From assembly GCF_018861025.1 (NCBI RefSeq), contig NZ_JAHKQH010000001.1, forward strand, positions 61,652 through 125,651: a stretch of DNA of 64,000 bases, given 5' to 3'. This document shows, in pieces, positions 1-8,217 of this stretch; within the stretch, counting starts at the first letter, position 1; each line of letters starts with the position of its first letter. The notes under the pieces are model-generated. The model saw only the letters and a list, made by a program, of their open reading frames with translations. It did no database searches and was not told the origin of the DNA. A program made the position numbers and the translations under genes. The DNA comes from Psychrosphaera sp. B3R10. GTDB lineage: Bacteria; Pseudomonadota; Gammaproteobacteria; Enterobacterales; Alteromonadaceae.

Positions 1-208
1 TTAAATTAATAGCAAATAGGTTACCTATTGCCCAGCTTCTCCAAATCGCATTTATGAAAAAGTTGAGAATGGTTGCAACAATTTTAAATGGCAAAATAAG
101 TTTAATAATACCTAAGATAAAAATTGATGTCGCGACAAGTGCAGTGATGCTAAAAAACAGCGGCAAAGTGATAAAAATAAGCAACCACGGCGGTAGAAAT
201 GACAACAT
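1..208 (-). CDS. Partial acyltransferase (PlsC/YihG-like), N-terminus only
   Basis: On the minus strand an open frame starts with ATG at 208-206 and runs off the left edge of the window, giving 69 residues that begin MLSFLPPWLLIFITLPLFF. It is preceded by AGGA at a suitable spacing. The piece is strongly hydrophobic and aligns by eye with the N-terminal membrane segment of the complete acyltransferase just upstream (217-1128), so it is probably a paralogous 1-acylglycerol-3-phosphate-type acyltransferase. Only 8 bases separate it from that gene, so the two are almost certainly co-transcribed. The catalytic motif lies outside the window, so the function is inferred. Confidence 0.6.
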   Translation of the reverse strand, partial: MLSFLPPWLLIFITLPLFFSITALVATSIFILGIIKLILPFKIVATILNFFINAIWRSWAIGNLFAINL

Positions 209-216
209 AAATATTC

Positions 217-1128
217 CTAAGTTTGAGATTCAGATTGCAATTTTAACTGCAACAAGGTTTCCTGTTTTTGAGTCCAAATGCCGTTAATCCAGCTGTGAAG
301 ACGCTTTTTATATTCTTTGTCCGTACTGTAATCCCCAATGATGTCCTGGGTAATTTCGTGTACATCGATGTGCATTGAAACATTTCGAATTCGACCAGAT
401 AAAAAATGCCAAAACGTAGGAATTTGTTGCGGGTAATAAATGGTGACATCAATAACTTTATGCAATTGCTCGCCCATTACCGTAAAAACAAAACCGATCC
501 CACCGGATTTTGGCTTTAATAACCCTGTATATTTACTATTTTGGTTTTCATGTTTTTTATCGGTATAACGCGTGCCTTCAATGAAATTCATGACGGATAC
601 AGGTTTGTATTTAAACTTTTCACAGGCTTCACGAGTGGTCGCTAAATCTTTGCCTTTCAAATGAGGGTTTTTGGCCAAAAAGCTTTTTGTGTATCGCTTC
701 ATAAAAGGGAAATCCAACGCCCACCACGTCAAACCTAATATCGGCACGTAACGCAATTGTTCCTTTAGGAAAAATTTTAAAAATGGGATCTTTCCGTTAA
801 AAACTCTTTGTAATACAACAATATCAACCCACGACTGGTGATTAGATATAACCAAGTACCAATCTTTTTTCGATAAATTGAGATCACCCGTTACCGTGAT
901 TTTCATCGGGCTCAAAATCTTCTGGATGACCGTATTCACACTCACCCAACTGGCCGCACAAAAATCCAATAAAATTGTAATAAATTTACGCGAACTGGCG
1001 AACGGAATAAGCTTAAATACAGACAATGCAAAAATTGGTAACGACCAAAAAATCGTGTTTATGCAATACAAGCAAAACGACATTACCCCAACAATACTTC
1101 CCACTATGTTTTCGATCCAAATTCTCAT
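217..1128 (-). CDS. Acyltransferase, PlsC family (YihG-like)
   Basis: A 303-residue inner-membrane acyltransferase of the 1-acyl-sn-glycerol-3-phosphate acyltransferase family. It has two hydrophobic N-terminal segments (about residues 8-45), then the catalytic HX4D motif in NHQSWVD (about residues 96-102) and the acceptor-binding motif FIEGTR (about 183-188). The long form with KSGGIGF and a basic C-terminal part resembles YihG of E. coli, which adjusts phospholipid acyl composition. It lies 16 bases downstream of speA and 8 bases upstream of a second, partial acyltransferase, suggesting one transcript. The exact lysophospholipid substrate cannot be read from the sequence. Confidence 0.85.
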   Translation of the reverse strand: MRIWIENIVGSIVGVMSFCLYCINTIFWSLPIFALSVFKLIPFASSRKFITILLDFCAASWVSVNTVIQKILSPMKITVTGDLNLSKKDWYLVISNHQSWVDIVVLQRVFNGKIPFLKFFLKEQLRYVPILGLTWWALDFPFMKRYTKSFLAKNPHLKGKDLATTREACEKFKYKPVSVMNFIEGTRYTDKKHENQNSKYTGLLKPKSGGIGFVFTVMGEQLHKVIDVTIYYPQQIPTFWHFLSGRIRNVSMHIDVHEITQDIIGDYSTDKEYKKRLHSWINGIWTQKQETLLQLKLQSESQT

Positions 1129-1144
1129 TTAGTCTTATACTCTC

Positions 1145-3037
1145 TTAATCTTCAAAATAAGTGTAACCCGCTAACCCCGACTGCAACTCGTCAATAAACT
1201 GTGATTTTTGACTCGCCGACAACTCGGTTTTACGAATATTACGGCGGTAGTTTATCATTAACTTGTCAACATCAAACTGCACATGTTGCAAAACATCAGA
1301 AACACTTTCGCCTTTTAACGACTGAGTAAAGCGATACCCTCTAGGGTCTTCGTCAGACAATTCAACGTGCACTGAGTCTGTGTCACCAAACAAGTTATGT
1401 AAGTCGCCTAAAATTTCTTGGTATGCGCCAACCATAAACATGCCGATAAGGTAATCGTTATGTTCGGTATACGGCGGCAATGGCAGGCTCGATTCAATTC
1501 CTGCGCCGTCCGCATATTGCCTAATCTGTCCGTCTGAATCACAGGTAATATCCTGAATAATGGCGCGGTTTTCCAATGGCTTGTCTAAGTATTGGATTGG
1601 CATGACCGGAAACAATTGTTCTATTCCCCACACGTCAGGCATTGATTGAAATAATGAGAAATTAACGAACACTTTGTCAGCTAACTTTTCATTAATTTCG
1701 TCCAACACTTCTCTATGAGTACGTGCTCTTGGGTCCAATATTTTTTGAACCTGAGACAATATTTTAAAATACAGTTGCTCTATTACCGCCCAATCTTTTA
1801 ACCCAATAAGGCCAACCACATATTGTTGGTGCGCGTCGGCAAAAAGCTGGATAGCGTCATGATACGACTCGATTGCATGTCGCGCATCAGTTAATTGATA
1901 GCTGCGCCACAACTCTAGCAAAATTGCTGGCGCATCGTCACTTGGTTGGGCAATCGACTCTGGAACCGGTGCTTTTTCAATATCGATAACATCCGTTATT
2001 AACACCGCATGATGTGCGGTCATTGCACGTCCTGATTCGGTAATAATATCAGGATGCGGTAAGTCAAATCGGTCACAAATTTCAGCAATTGGTGCAACAA
2101 CGTTTTTTGCGTATTCATCGACGGTATAGTTCATTGAACAGGCACTTCTGGACCCCGAACCTTCATAGTCGACGCCAAGTCCGCCACCCACATCGATAAT
2201 AGTAATAGGCGCATTTAACTTTCGTAATTCAGCATAATGACGGGCACATTCGGTAATCGCATTGTGGATATCGCGGATGTTAGCAATTTGCGATCCTATA
2301 TGAAAATGCACAAGTTGCAGGCTAGCCAAGTACCCCGCCCCTTCTAATAAGTCGATGACTTGCAATACCTGATTGGCCGATAAACCAAATTTGCCTTTTT
2401 CACCGCCGGTATTTTGCCATTTCCCTTTGCCAATCGAATTTAGTCGAATTCGAACTCCGATGACTGGCATAACACCAATGTCTTGCGCTGCGGCAACAAG
2501 TGCTGCAACTTCAGATACTTTTTCAACAACAACATGAACCTTATGCCCCATCGACTGACCAATACAGGCCAAGCGCATAAACTCGCTGTCTTTATAGCCG
2601 TTACAAACAATTGTAATTGGATGTTCAGAAACACCCAAAATAGCCATCAACTCAGGTTTACTTCCGGCTTCTAGTCCCACTTTTTCTGATGGGTGGCTAA
2701 TAATTTTCTCAACAACAGAAAACTGTTGATTCACTTTAATTGGATAAACCGCTGTATAGCGACCTTTATACTCACGCTCTTGTTTGGCTTTCTTAAACGC
2801 GTCAACAAGTCGTGTCACTCTATGGGACAATATATCAGTGAACCTAACTAATATTGGGTACGTTAATCCTTCGTCTTTTAACTCCTGACAAAGATGTGCA
2901 AAGTTAATTGGTGCTTGCCCAGTTACACTTGGATCAACACAAACTTCACCTTCCGGGTTTATCGAAAAGTAACCTTCGCTCCAACGTTCAATATTATAAA
3001 CTTGTTGAGCATTTAACACTGCGGATGAATTAACCAC
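1145..3037 (-). CDS. speA: Biosynthetic arginine decarboxylase
   Basis: A 630-residue PLP-dependent fold-III enzyme that decarboxylates arginine to agmatine, the first step of the agmatine route to putrescine. The pyridoxal-lysine motif is YPIKVNQ (about residues 98-104), followed by HFHIGSQI and the Gly-rich phosphate-binding DVGGGLGVDYEG (about 284-295). The length matches the family (about 630-660). It is divergent from speE across a short intergenic region that must hold both promoters, and is followed by acyltransferase genes on the same strand. No agmatinase or agmatine deiminase lies in the window. Confidence 0.95.
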   Translation of the reverse strand: MVNSSAVLNAQQVYNIERWSEGYFSINPEGEVCVDPSVTGQAPINFAHLCQELKDEGLTYPILVRFTDILSHRVTRLVDAFKKAKQEREYKGRYTAVYPIKVNQQFSVVEKIISHPSEKVGLEAGSKPELMAILGVSEHPITIVCNGYKDSEFMRLACIGQSMGHKVHVVVEKVSEVAALVAAAQDIGVMPVIGVRIRLNSIGKGKWQNTGGEKGKFGLSANQVLQVIDLLEGAGYLASLQLVHFHIGSQIANIRDIHNAITECARHYAELRKLNAPITIIDVGGGLGVDYEGSGSRSACSMNYTVDEYAKNVVAPIAEICDRFDLPHPDIITESGRAMTAHHAVLITDVIDIEKAPVPESIAQPSDDAPAILLELWRSYQLTDARHAIESYHDAIQLFADAHQQYVVGLIGLKDWAVIEQLYFKILSQVQKILDPRARTHREVLDEINEKLADKVFVNFSLFQSMPDVWGIEQLFPVMPIQYLDKPLENRAIIQDITCDSDGQIRQYADGAGIESSLPLPPYTEHNDYLIGMFMVGAYQEILGDLHNLFGDTDSVHVELSDEDPRGYRFTQSLKGESVSDVLQHVQFDVDKLMINYRRNIRKTELSASQKSQFIDELQSGLAGYTYFED

Positions 3038-3223
3038 AAATAAGACGCCATAAAATGAATTTAAGGCGGTATTTTAACTTAATTATCACCAGAAAGAGAA
3101 CAATAAGAAAAAAGTTATCACTTCTTTGAGTGTAATTATTTGTTAAACATGAAAGGTAAAAATTGCAGTCGGGCTAATTATCAACGAAAATACGCTAAAC
3201 CGATTATTTTTATGGAGATTGGC

Positions 3224-4105
3224 ATGGCCAATACAACTGAGTCTTCTAACCCAAACTTGTCTAATGATGAGTGGTGCACTGAAATAAACAACGGCGCAGC
3301 ATTTGGCCTTAAAATCAAAAAAAAGCTCGCGACAAAACAATCCGATTTCCAACTTGTCGAAATTTATGAAACCGAAGAGTTTGGCAATCTAATGATGTTA
3401 GATGGCTGCACTATGGTATCGACCCGTGAAAACTTTTTGTACCACGAGATGATGAGTCACCCGGCGCTTTTCACCCATAAAAATCCTAAAAACGTGGTCA
3501 TCATTGGTGGCGGCGATTGCGGTACATTAAAGGAAGTATTACGTCACCCGAATGTTGAAACAGTTCATCAAATCGATATCGATAAAGTCGTGACCGAAAT
3601 GTCCGAGCTTTATTTCCCAGAATTGTGCGAATCCAACGATGACCCTAGAGCCATTATCAAGTTTGACGACGGCATTAAGTTTATGGCCGAAGCTAAAGAC
3701 AACTCTATTGATATTATCATCGTTGACTCAACAGACCCAGTTGGCCCAGGTGAAGGTTTGTTTAACCATGCATTTTATCGCAATTGTTTGCGAGCTTTGC
3801 GTAGTGATGGGATCTTTGTTCAACAAAGCGAATCGCCACTGTTGCATTTACCCCTGTTAAAAGAAATGCGTGACGCAATGTTGGATGTTGGTTTTAGTGA
3901 TTTACAACACGTTAACTTCCCGCAAATGATTTATCCATCAGGTTGGTGGAGCAGTACTTTAGCTAAAAAATCTGGGGCTTTTGAAGAATTCAGAAAAGAA
4001 GATGCTGATAAAGCCGCTTTGCAATGGCAGTTAAATTACTATAATAGTGACATTCATGTTGGTGCGACGGCATTACCAAACTTTTTAAAACGTGCATTTG
4101 TATAA
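3224..4105 (+). CDS. speE: Polyamine aminopropyltransferase (spermidine synthase)
   Basis: A 293-residue enzyme transferring the aminopropyl group from decarboxylated S-adenosylmethionine to putrescine. The nucleotide-binding motif is VVIIGGGDCGTLKEV, where the usual second Gly of GGGDGGT is Cys; downstream DSTDPVGPGEGLF carries the catalytic Asp. The start at MANTTESS is preferred over an in-frame start 84 bases upstream because GGAG precedes it at normal spacing and the remaining length fits the family. It is divergent from speA and ends in a strong stem-loop terminator. No speD, the source of decarboxylated SAM, is in the window. Confidence 0.92.
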   Translation: MANTTESSNPNLSNDEWCTEINNGAAFGLKIKKKLATKQSDFQLVEIYETEEFGNLMMLDGCTMVSTRENFLYHEMMSHPALFTHKNPKNVVIIGGGDCGTLKEVLRHPNVETVHQIDIDKVVTEMSELYFPELCESNDDPRAIIKFDDGIKFMAEAKDNSIDIIIVDSTDPVGPGEGLFNHAFYRNCLRALRSDGIFVQQSESPLLHLPLLKEMRDAMLDVGFSDLQHVNFPQMIYPSGWWSSTLAKKSGAFEEFRKEDADKAALQWQLNYYNSDIHVGATALPNFLKRAFV

Positions 4106-4113
4106 TCAAATTC

Positions 4114-4145
4114 AAAGAGCCAACAACATGTTGGCTCTTTTTCTT
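4114..4145 (+). terminator. Terminator of speE
   Basis: A 12-bp perfect stem (AAAGAGCCAACA / TGTTGGCTCTTT) with a 3-base loop follows the speE stop codon within 10 bases and runs into a T-rich tract. It is a classic intrinsic terminator; the converging small genes begin on the other strand about 30 bases further on. Confidence 0.9.
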
Positions 4146-4175
4146 ATTAGGTCTGTCGCACACGTACAAATCTAA

Positions 4176-4421
4176 CTAAAAATCCTGTTCAACCCAAATC
4201 GATTCAGTGTAATGTTCAAAGTGTAAAACGTATTGATGTTGACCTAAACGAAAGCGAATTTGGTGCAGGTCAAGGCCATAATTCTTTTCAATTAACTTGG
4301 CTTTTTCAACCGCTAAAAATTCAGCCGTAAACTCATCAAAGTCTTGCCAGTCAGGAAATGGAACAACTGATAGCTGCCAAACGTCACCTACTTTTTGTCT
4401 TGAATAACGATATTTTGTCAT
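4176..4421 (-). CDS. Small conserved protein, DUF3630-like
   Basis: An 81-residue acidic soluble protein (starting MTKYRYSRQK) with no signal peptide or membrane segment. The ending (VLHFEHYTESIWVEQDF) and size fit the small DUF3630 family of gammaproteobacteria, recognised from memory of the family rather than by search. The start was placed just behind the stop of the YbaN-like gene (2-base gap), which fits tight operon packing better than a longer overlapping frame. Function is unknown. Confidence 0.6.
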   Translation of the reverse strand: MTKYRYSRQKVGDVWQLSVVPFPDWQDFDEFTAEFLAVEKAKLIEKNYGLDLHQIRFRLGQHQYVLHFEHYTESIWVEQDF

Positions 4422-4423
4422 CT

Positions 4424-4795
4424 TTATTTCGGCTGCGAAGGCCGACTCCAAATAAACACTAAAACACAACCCACTGCCGCGCATATGCCAACAACGACGG
4501 ATGTTGGTACGGGCATAAAATAGAAGCTCGTACTGAGCATCACGACAATACTAAAGGTGGCCAACCATTTTACACGTAATCGGATAACACCGTTTGTTTG
4601 CCAGTCTTGTATCAGTGGTCCAAAAACGTTGTGGTGCAACAACCACAAATGAAACCGTTCGGAACTTTTCGAGAATGCAAATGCAGCAACGAGAATAAAC
4701 GGCGTTGTTGGTAACAATGGTAAAATAATACCAAGCGTTCCTAAAATAATACAAAGCCAGCCTAATGCAAAATAGGCCAATTTAGAGAGCGTCAT
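4424..4795 (-). CDS. YbaN/DUF454 family inner-membrane protein
   Basis: A 123-residue membrane protein with the DUF454 signature: LGWLCIILGTLGIILPLLPTTPF near the N-terminus, then AFAFSKSSERFHLWLLHH, and two more hydrophobic segments near the C-terminus. The family (E. coli YbaN) has no established biochemical role. The start at MTLSKLAYF is chosen by alignment with the family; a start 45 bases upstream is possible, and neither has a convincing ribosome-binding site. It is co-directional with the DUF3630-like gene and divergent from the DUF1285 gene. Confidence 0.8.
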   Translation of the reverse strand: MTLSKLAYFALGWLCIILGTLGIILPLLPTTPFILVAAFAFSKSSERFHLWLLHHNVFGPLIQDWQTNGVIRLRVKWLATFSIVVMLSTSFYFMPVPTSVVVGICAAVGCVLVFIWSRPSQPK

Positions 4796-4851
4796 GACTA
4801 AAGTGAATTCATCCTTTATGATTAGGTAAAACTTTATCATAGATTTTGAAT

Positions 4852-5394
4852 ATGGATCTGCAACAACTTACCCAACAGCTCGATAATTTGGATAAACAGC
4901 CACCATTTGACCAATGGCATCCAACCCATTGTGGCGAAATCGACATAGTTATTAAATCCGATGGCACTTGGTGGCATATGGGATCGCAGATTAAGCGAGA
5001 AAAGCTTGTTAAATTATTTGCCAATGTTCTTGTTGAAGAAAATGGTCAGCATTTTTTAAAGACGCCTGCTGAAAAGATGTTAATCACCGTTGAAGAAACT
5101 CCATTTGTGATCACGCAATGGCAACATATTAACTGTAAGCCAAATGAGGCCATTGAAGTTACGTCAAATCTTGGTCACAAAGTCATAATTAGCAATAAAC
5201 ACCCAATCTCTGTCGTAACGTCAAAAGGTGAGCAAAAAGTAGTTGTGACATTACACCGTCGCCTTAAAGCTGTCGTCCATCGAAATGTTTACTACCAATG
5301 GATTGAAATTGCTGCCGAAAAAGTGCTCAATGGAAAAAACCATCTAACCTTAACCAGTGGCGATTATGAATTTTCTATCGGACACTATGAATAA
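4852..5394 (+). CDS. DUF1285 domain-containing protein
   Basis: A 180-residue cytoplasmic protein. Residues 10-60 carry the DUF1285 hallmark [40 protein letters not shown], followed by the [11 protein letters not shown] segment. The family has a solved two-domain fold but no firm function. ATG at 4852 was taken instead of the TTG two codons earlier. The frame overlaps the upstream region of the amidohydrolase by a few bases before that gene's real start, suggesting the two are transcribed together. Confidence 0.82.
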   Translation: MDLQQLTQQLDNLDKQPPFDQWHPTHCGEIDIVIKSDGTWWHMGSQIKREKLVKLFANVLVEENGQHFLKTPAEKMLITVEETPFVITQWQHINCKPNEAIEVTSNLGHKVIISNKHPISVVTSKGEQKVVVTLHRRLKAVVHRNVYYQWIEIAAEKVLNGKNHLTLTSGDYEFSIGHYE

Positions 5395-5410
5395 CAACAC
5401 AAGGTCAATT

Positions 5411-6697
5411 ATGAAACTAACTCAACTCGGTCTAGCGTCGACATTTGTCGCAGGTCTTTTGTTGCCTCTTCAGGCTGCAACCTACATTCATGCTGGCAAA
5501 CTCATCGACGGCAAGTCAGACAAAGTATCAAAAGAACAAACTATTGTTGTAGATGATAATAAAATTGTCAGTATCGACGATGGGTATTTAACTCCAGGTG
5601 TTGGTGACAAACTGATTGATGCCCGTGATAAAACGGTCATGCCGGGCTTGATGGATATGCACACTCACCTAAGTTTGGAATTTAACAAAACCTCCTATGC
5701 TGAGCGTTTTACCAAGAATGCCGCAGACTATGCTTACAAATCCGTTGGTTTTGCCAATACAACTTTAATGGCCGGCTTTACAACCGTTCGTGATTTAGGC
5801 GACAGTTACAACGTTACAGTCTCTTTAAAAAATGCGATTAACAGTGGGCTCATTGTTGGGCCAAGGATATACACGGCTGCAAAGTCTATTGCCACAACCG
5901 GCGGTCATGCTGACCCAACTAATGGCTTTAACGCAATTATCAAGGGCGATCCAGGGCCAAAAGAAGGTGTCATTAATGGGCCTGAAGATGCCTATAAAGC
6001 CGTTCGTCAACGTTATAAAGATGGTGCTGATCTAATCAAGATCACCGCTACAGGCGGTGTTTTAAGTGTCGCTAAAAGTGGACAAAACCCACAATTTACG
6101 CAAGCAGAAGCCGATGCCATTGTTAAAGCAGCAAAAGACTATGATATGACAGTTGCTGTTCATGCCCATGGTGCAGAAGGTATGGAACGCGCTATTGAAG
6201 CGGGTGTTGACTCAATCGAACACGGCACTTACATGAGCAAAAAAATCATGAAGCTGATGAAGAAAAAAGGCACTTACTACGTTCCTACCATTACAGCAGG
6301 TAAATATGTAGCAGAAAAAGCCGCAATACCCGGTTTTTATCCCGCTGTAGTACAACCAAAAGCCGCTGCAATTGGTCCAAAGATCCAAGCGACGTTTAAA
6401 CGTGCCTATGATTACGGAGTCAAAATCGCATTTGGAACCGACTCTGGCGTTTTCCCGCACGGTGAAAACTGGAAAGAATTCATTTATATGACCGAAATGG
6501 GTATGCCTGCTATGGAAGCAATTCAATCAGCCACAATGGAAGCAGCCAAGTTACTAAAGATTGATAACGAACTCGGTTCATTAGAAAAAGGGAAAATTGC
6601 CGATATTATCGCCGTTGATGGCGACCCAATAAACGACATTAGCGTGATGGAAAAAGTTACTTTTGTCATGAAAGCAGGACAAATATTTAAACAATAA
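5411..6697 (+). CDS. Secreted metal-dependent amidohydrolase (imidazolonepropionase/prolidase-like)
   Basis: A 428-residue enzyme of the amidohydrolase superfamily with an N-terminal signal peptide ([18 protein letters not shown], cleavage near Ala-Ala-Thr). The metal ligands are visible in order: HTH in DMHTHLS, the carbamylated-Lys region LIKITATGG, His in VAVHAHG, His in SIEHGT, and Asp in FGTDSG. The C-terminal [19 protein letters not shown] is typical of this family of periplasmic peptidase-like (M38-related) hydrolases that cleave dipeptides or lactams. AAGG precedes the chosen ATG; earlier starts would add a hydrophilic leader ahead of the signal peptide. The substrate cannot be determined. 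Confidence 0.85.
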   Translation: MKLTQLGLASTFVAGLLLPLQAATYIHAGKLIDGKSDKVSKEQTIVVDDNKIVSIDDGYLTPGVGDKLIDARDKTVMPGLMDMHTHLSLEFNKTSYAERFTKNAADYAYKSVGFANTTLMAGFTTVRDLGDSYNVTVSLKNAINSGLIVGPRIYTAAKSIATTGGHADPTNGFNAIIKGDPGPKEGVINGPEDAYKAVRQRYKDGADLIKITATGGVLSVAKSGQNPQFTQAEADAIVKAAKDYDMTVAVHAHGAEGMERAIEAGVDSIEHGTYMSKKIMKLMKKKGTYYVPTITAGKYVAEKAAIPGFYPAVVQPKAAAIGPKIQATFKRAYDYGVKIAFGTDSGVFPHGENWKEFIYMTEMGMPAMEAIQSATMEAAKLLKIDNELGSLEKGKIADIIAVDGDPINDISVMEKVTFVMKAGQIFKQ

Positions 6698-6708
6698 CCT
6701 GTACAATT

Positions 6709-6729
6709 GGGCCACAATCTTTGTGGCCC
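6709..6729 (+). terminator. Stem-loop after the amidohydrolase
   Basis: GGGCCACAA and TTGTGGCCC form a perfect 9-bp GC-rich stem with a very short loop 12 bases after the stop codon. The following bases (attattgc) give only a weak U-tract, so termination efficiency is uncertain. Confidence 0.65.
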
Positions 6730-6840
6730 ATTATTGCAAATTTCAAACATGACACTTCATTTTCACTTTTTATGTATCGCTGTAACCCACGTTTCATATG
6801 GCATATAACCATAAGCACCAAAGTGTACAGGTTTTGAACG

Positions 6841-6859
6841 ATTTATTTTATAAATAAAT
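6841..6859. repeat. AT-only palindrome upstream of exporter operon
   Basis: ATTTATTT and AAATAAAT form perfect 8-bp inverted arms around a 3-base centre, about 120 bases before the HlyD-like gene. A TTGACA-like hexamer follows near 6917, but no good -10 matches it at 17 bases. It could be an operator for the small LuxR-type regulator of this locus; the AT-only composition makes chance plausible. Confidence 0.3.
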
Positions 6860-6976
6860 GTTTGAAAAAACCTCACCAATATCCCACCCTTGTTGCGGGA
6901 CTTAAAACAATCAAATTGACACGCAACCTTCTTTAATGGAATGGTTTTTTTGTCTAAATTTTCTAAGGAATAGAAA

Positions 6977-8215
6977 ATGGGATTGTTTCGGAAACAAGTC
7001 TTAAACCAACACAGTCAGGAGCAATTTGGAGAAATTGTCCTTGCACAACCAGTAGCTTTTTCTTCACTATTTATCCTTTTTGTTTGTCTGTTTATCACCT
7101 CCATCGCATTTATCACCAATGCGTCGTATACCCAAACTCAAACCGTCGTTGGTCAATTAACAACGACCGAAGGTGACATTACCTTTACCGCACCACAAAA
7201 TATGGTGGTGGATACGTTATTTGTTAAACCAGGTTTGGTTGTTGAGAAAGGCACGCCGCTTGTTAAATTAACATCACAAGCAACGACGGTAGATGGCAGT
7301 GATTTAATTGAGTTTAATATCAGCCAACTGCAAACTCAAATCCATCAATATCATGTTCAAAAACAGCAACTTGATAAAACGCTTGAAACGCAAATAGAGG
7401 CTCTAAAGTTAGATCAAACGTCGTTAAACCAACAACAAGCTTCGCTGCAATCTCAACTTACGTTTTTAAGTCAGCGAACAGCCATCGCCCAGCAACAATT
7501 TCTAAAGTTTACCGAACTTGCCCAACAAGGCTTAGTGAGTGAATTGCAGGCAAGCCAATATCGAGTCAGCCTGCTTGAACTTAAACAACAGTCGGATAAC
7601 TTTACCCAGCAAATCAAAACACTCACGTTTGAACTGGACAAGATCAGATTCAAATTAGAAACGATAAAAACCCAACAACAAAGTGAACATGCTCAGTTTG
7701 ATCAGCTTATCAGCGACAAAAAGATCCAGATTGCACAGATGAGAAACGCAACAGAAAAACTATTTGTAGCGCAAAAGGACGGTATCGTCTCCACTATAAA
7801 TATTAAACAAGGTCAGCGCGTATCCTCTGGGCAGTTCATGTTTACCATTGCCCCGCTCGAACCTAAGTTATACGCAGAGTTATTAATCCCCTCGCGTTCG
7901 ATTGGCTTTATTCAACAAGGCACACCGGCAAATTTGAAGCTTCAGGCTTATCCTTTTGAAAAATTTGGCGCATTACATGCCACGCTGAGTAGCATTCCAA
8001 CTTCAATAATTTCGTCGTCAGAAGTAAATTGGCAAAGTCAAAATCAAGGGCCTATTTATCAAGTTAATGCCGAACTGTCGCGGCAAACCATAGATGCCTA
8101 TGGACAAGAGCGCCCGCTGCAAAATGGCATGTTGTTAACCGCTGAATTACAAGTTGAGTCAAGAAGCTTAGCTGAATGGTTATTCGAACCTATTATCGCA
8201 GCATTAGGAGAATAG
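6977..8215 (+). CDS. HlyD-family periplasmic adaptor of a peptide exporter
   Basis: A 412-residue membrane-fusion protein of type 1 secretion / bacteriocin export. It has a short cytoplasmic N-terminus, one membrane anchor (about residues 30-50), a biotinyl-lipoyl half (VVDTLFVKPGLVVEKGTPLVKL, about 75-97), a long Gln-rich coiled coil (about 110-260), a second lipoyl half (AQKDGIVSTINIKQGQRVSSGQ) and a C-terminal beta-barrel part. This order matches CvaA/RaxA-type adaptors. AAGGAA precedes the ATG. Its stop codon is 2 bases from the ATG of the ABC transporter, so the pair is translationally linked and must work together to move a peptide across the envelope. Confidence 0.88.
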   Translation: MGLFRKQVLNQHSQEQFGEIVLAQPVAFSSLFILFVCLFITSIAFITNASYTQTQTVVGQLTTTEGDITFTAPQNMVVDTLFVKPGLVVEKGTPLVKLTSQATTVDGSDLIEFNISQLQTQIHQYHVQKQQLDKTLETQIEALKLDQTSLNQQQASLQSQLTFLSQRTAIAQQQFLKFTELAQQGLVSELQASQYRVSLLELKQQSDNFTQQIKTLTFELDKIRFKLETIKTQQQSEHAQFDQLISDKKIQIAQMRNATEKLFVAQKDGIVSTINIKQGQRVSSGQFMFTIAPLEPKLYAELLIPSRSIGFIQQGTPANLKLQAYPFEKFGALHATLSSIPTSIISSSEVNWQSQNQGPIYQVNAELSRQTIDAYGQERPLQNGMLLTAELQVESRSLAEWLFEPIIAALGE

Positions 8216-8217
8216 TC

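Noticed and set aside
54..287. 77-residue frame on the plus strand at the left end
   Set aside because: It is opposite to a better-supported minus-strand frame with a ribosome-binding site and acyltransferase-like N-terminus.
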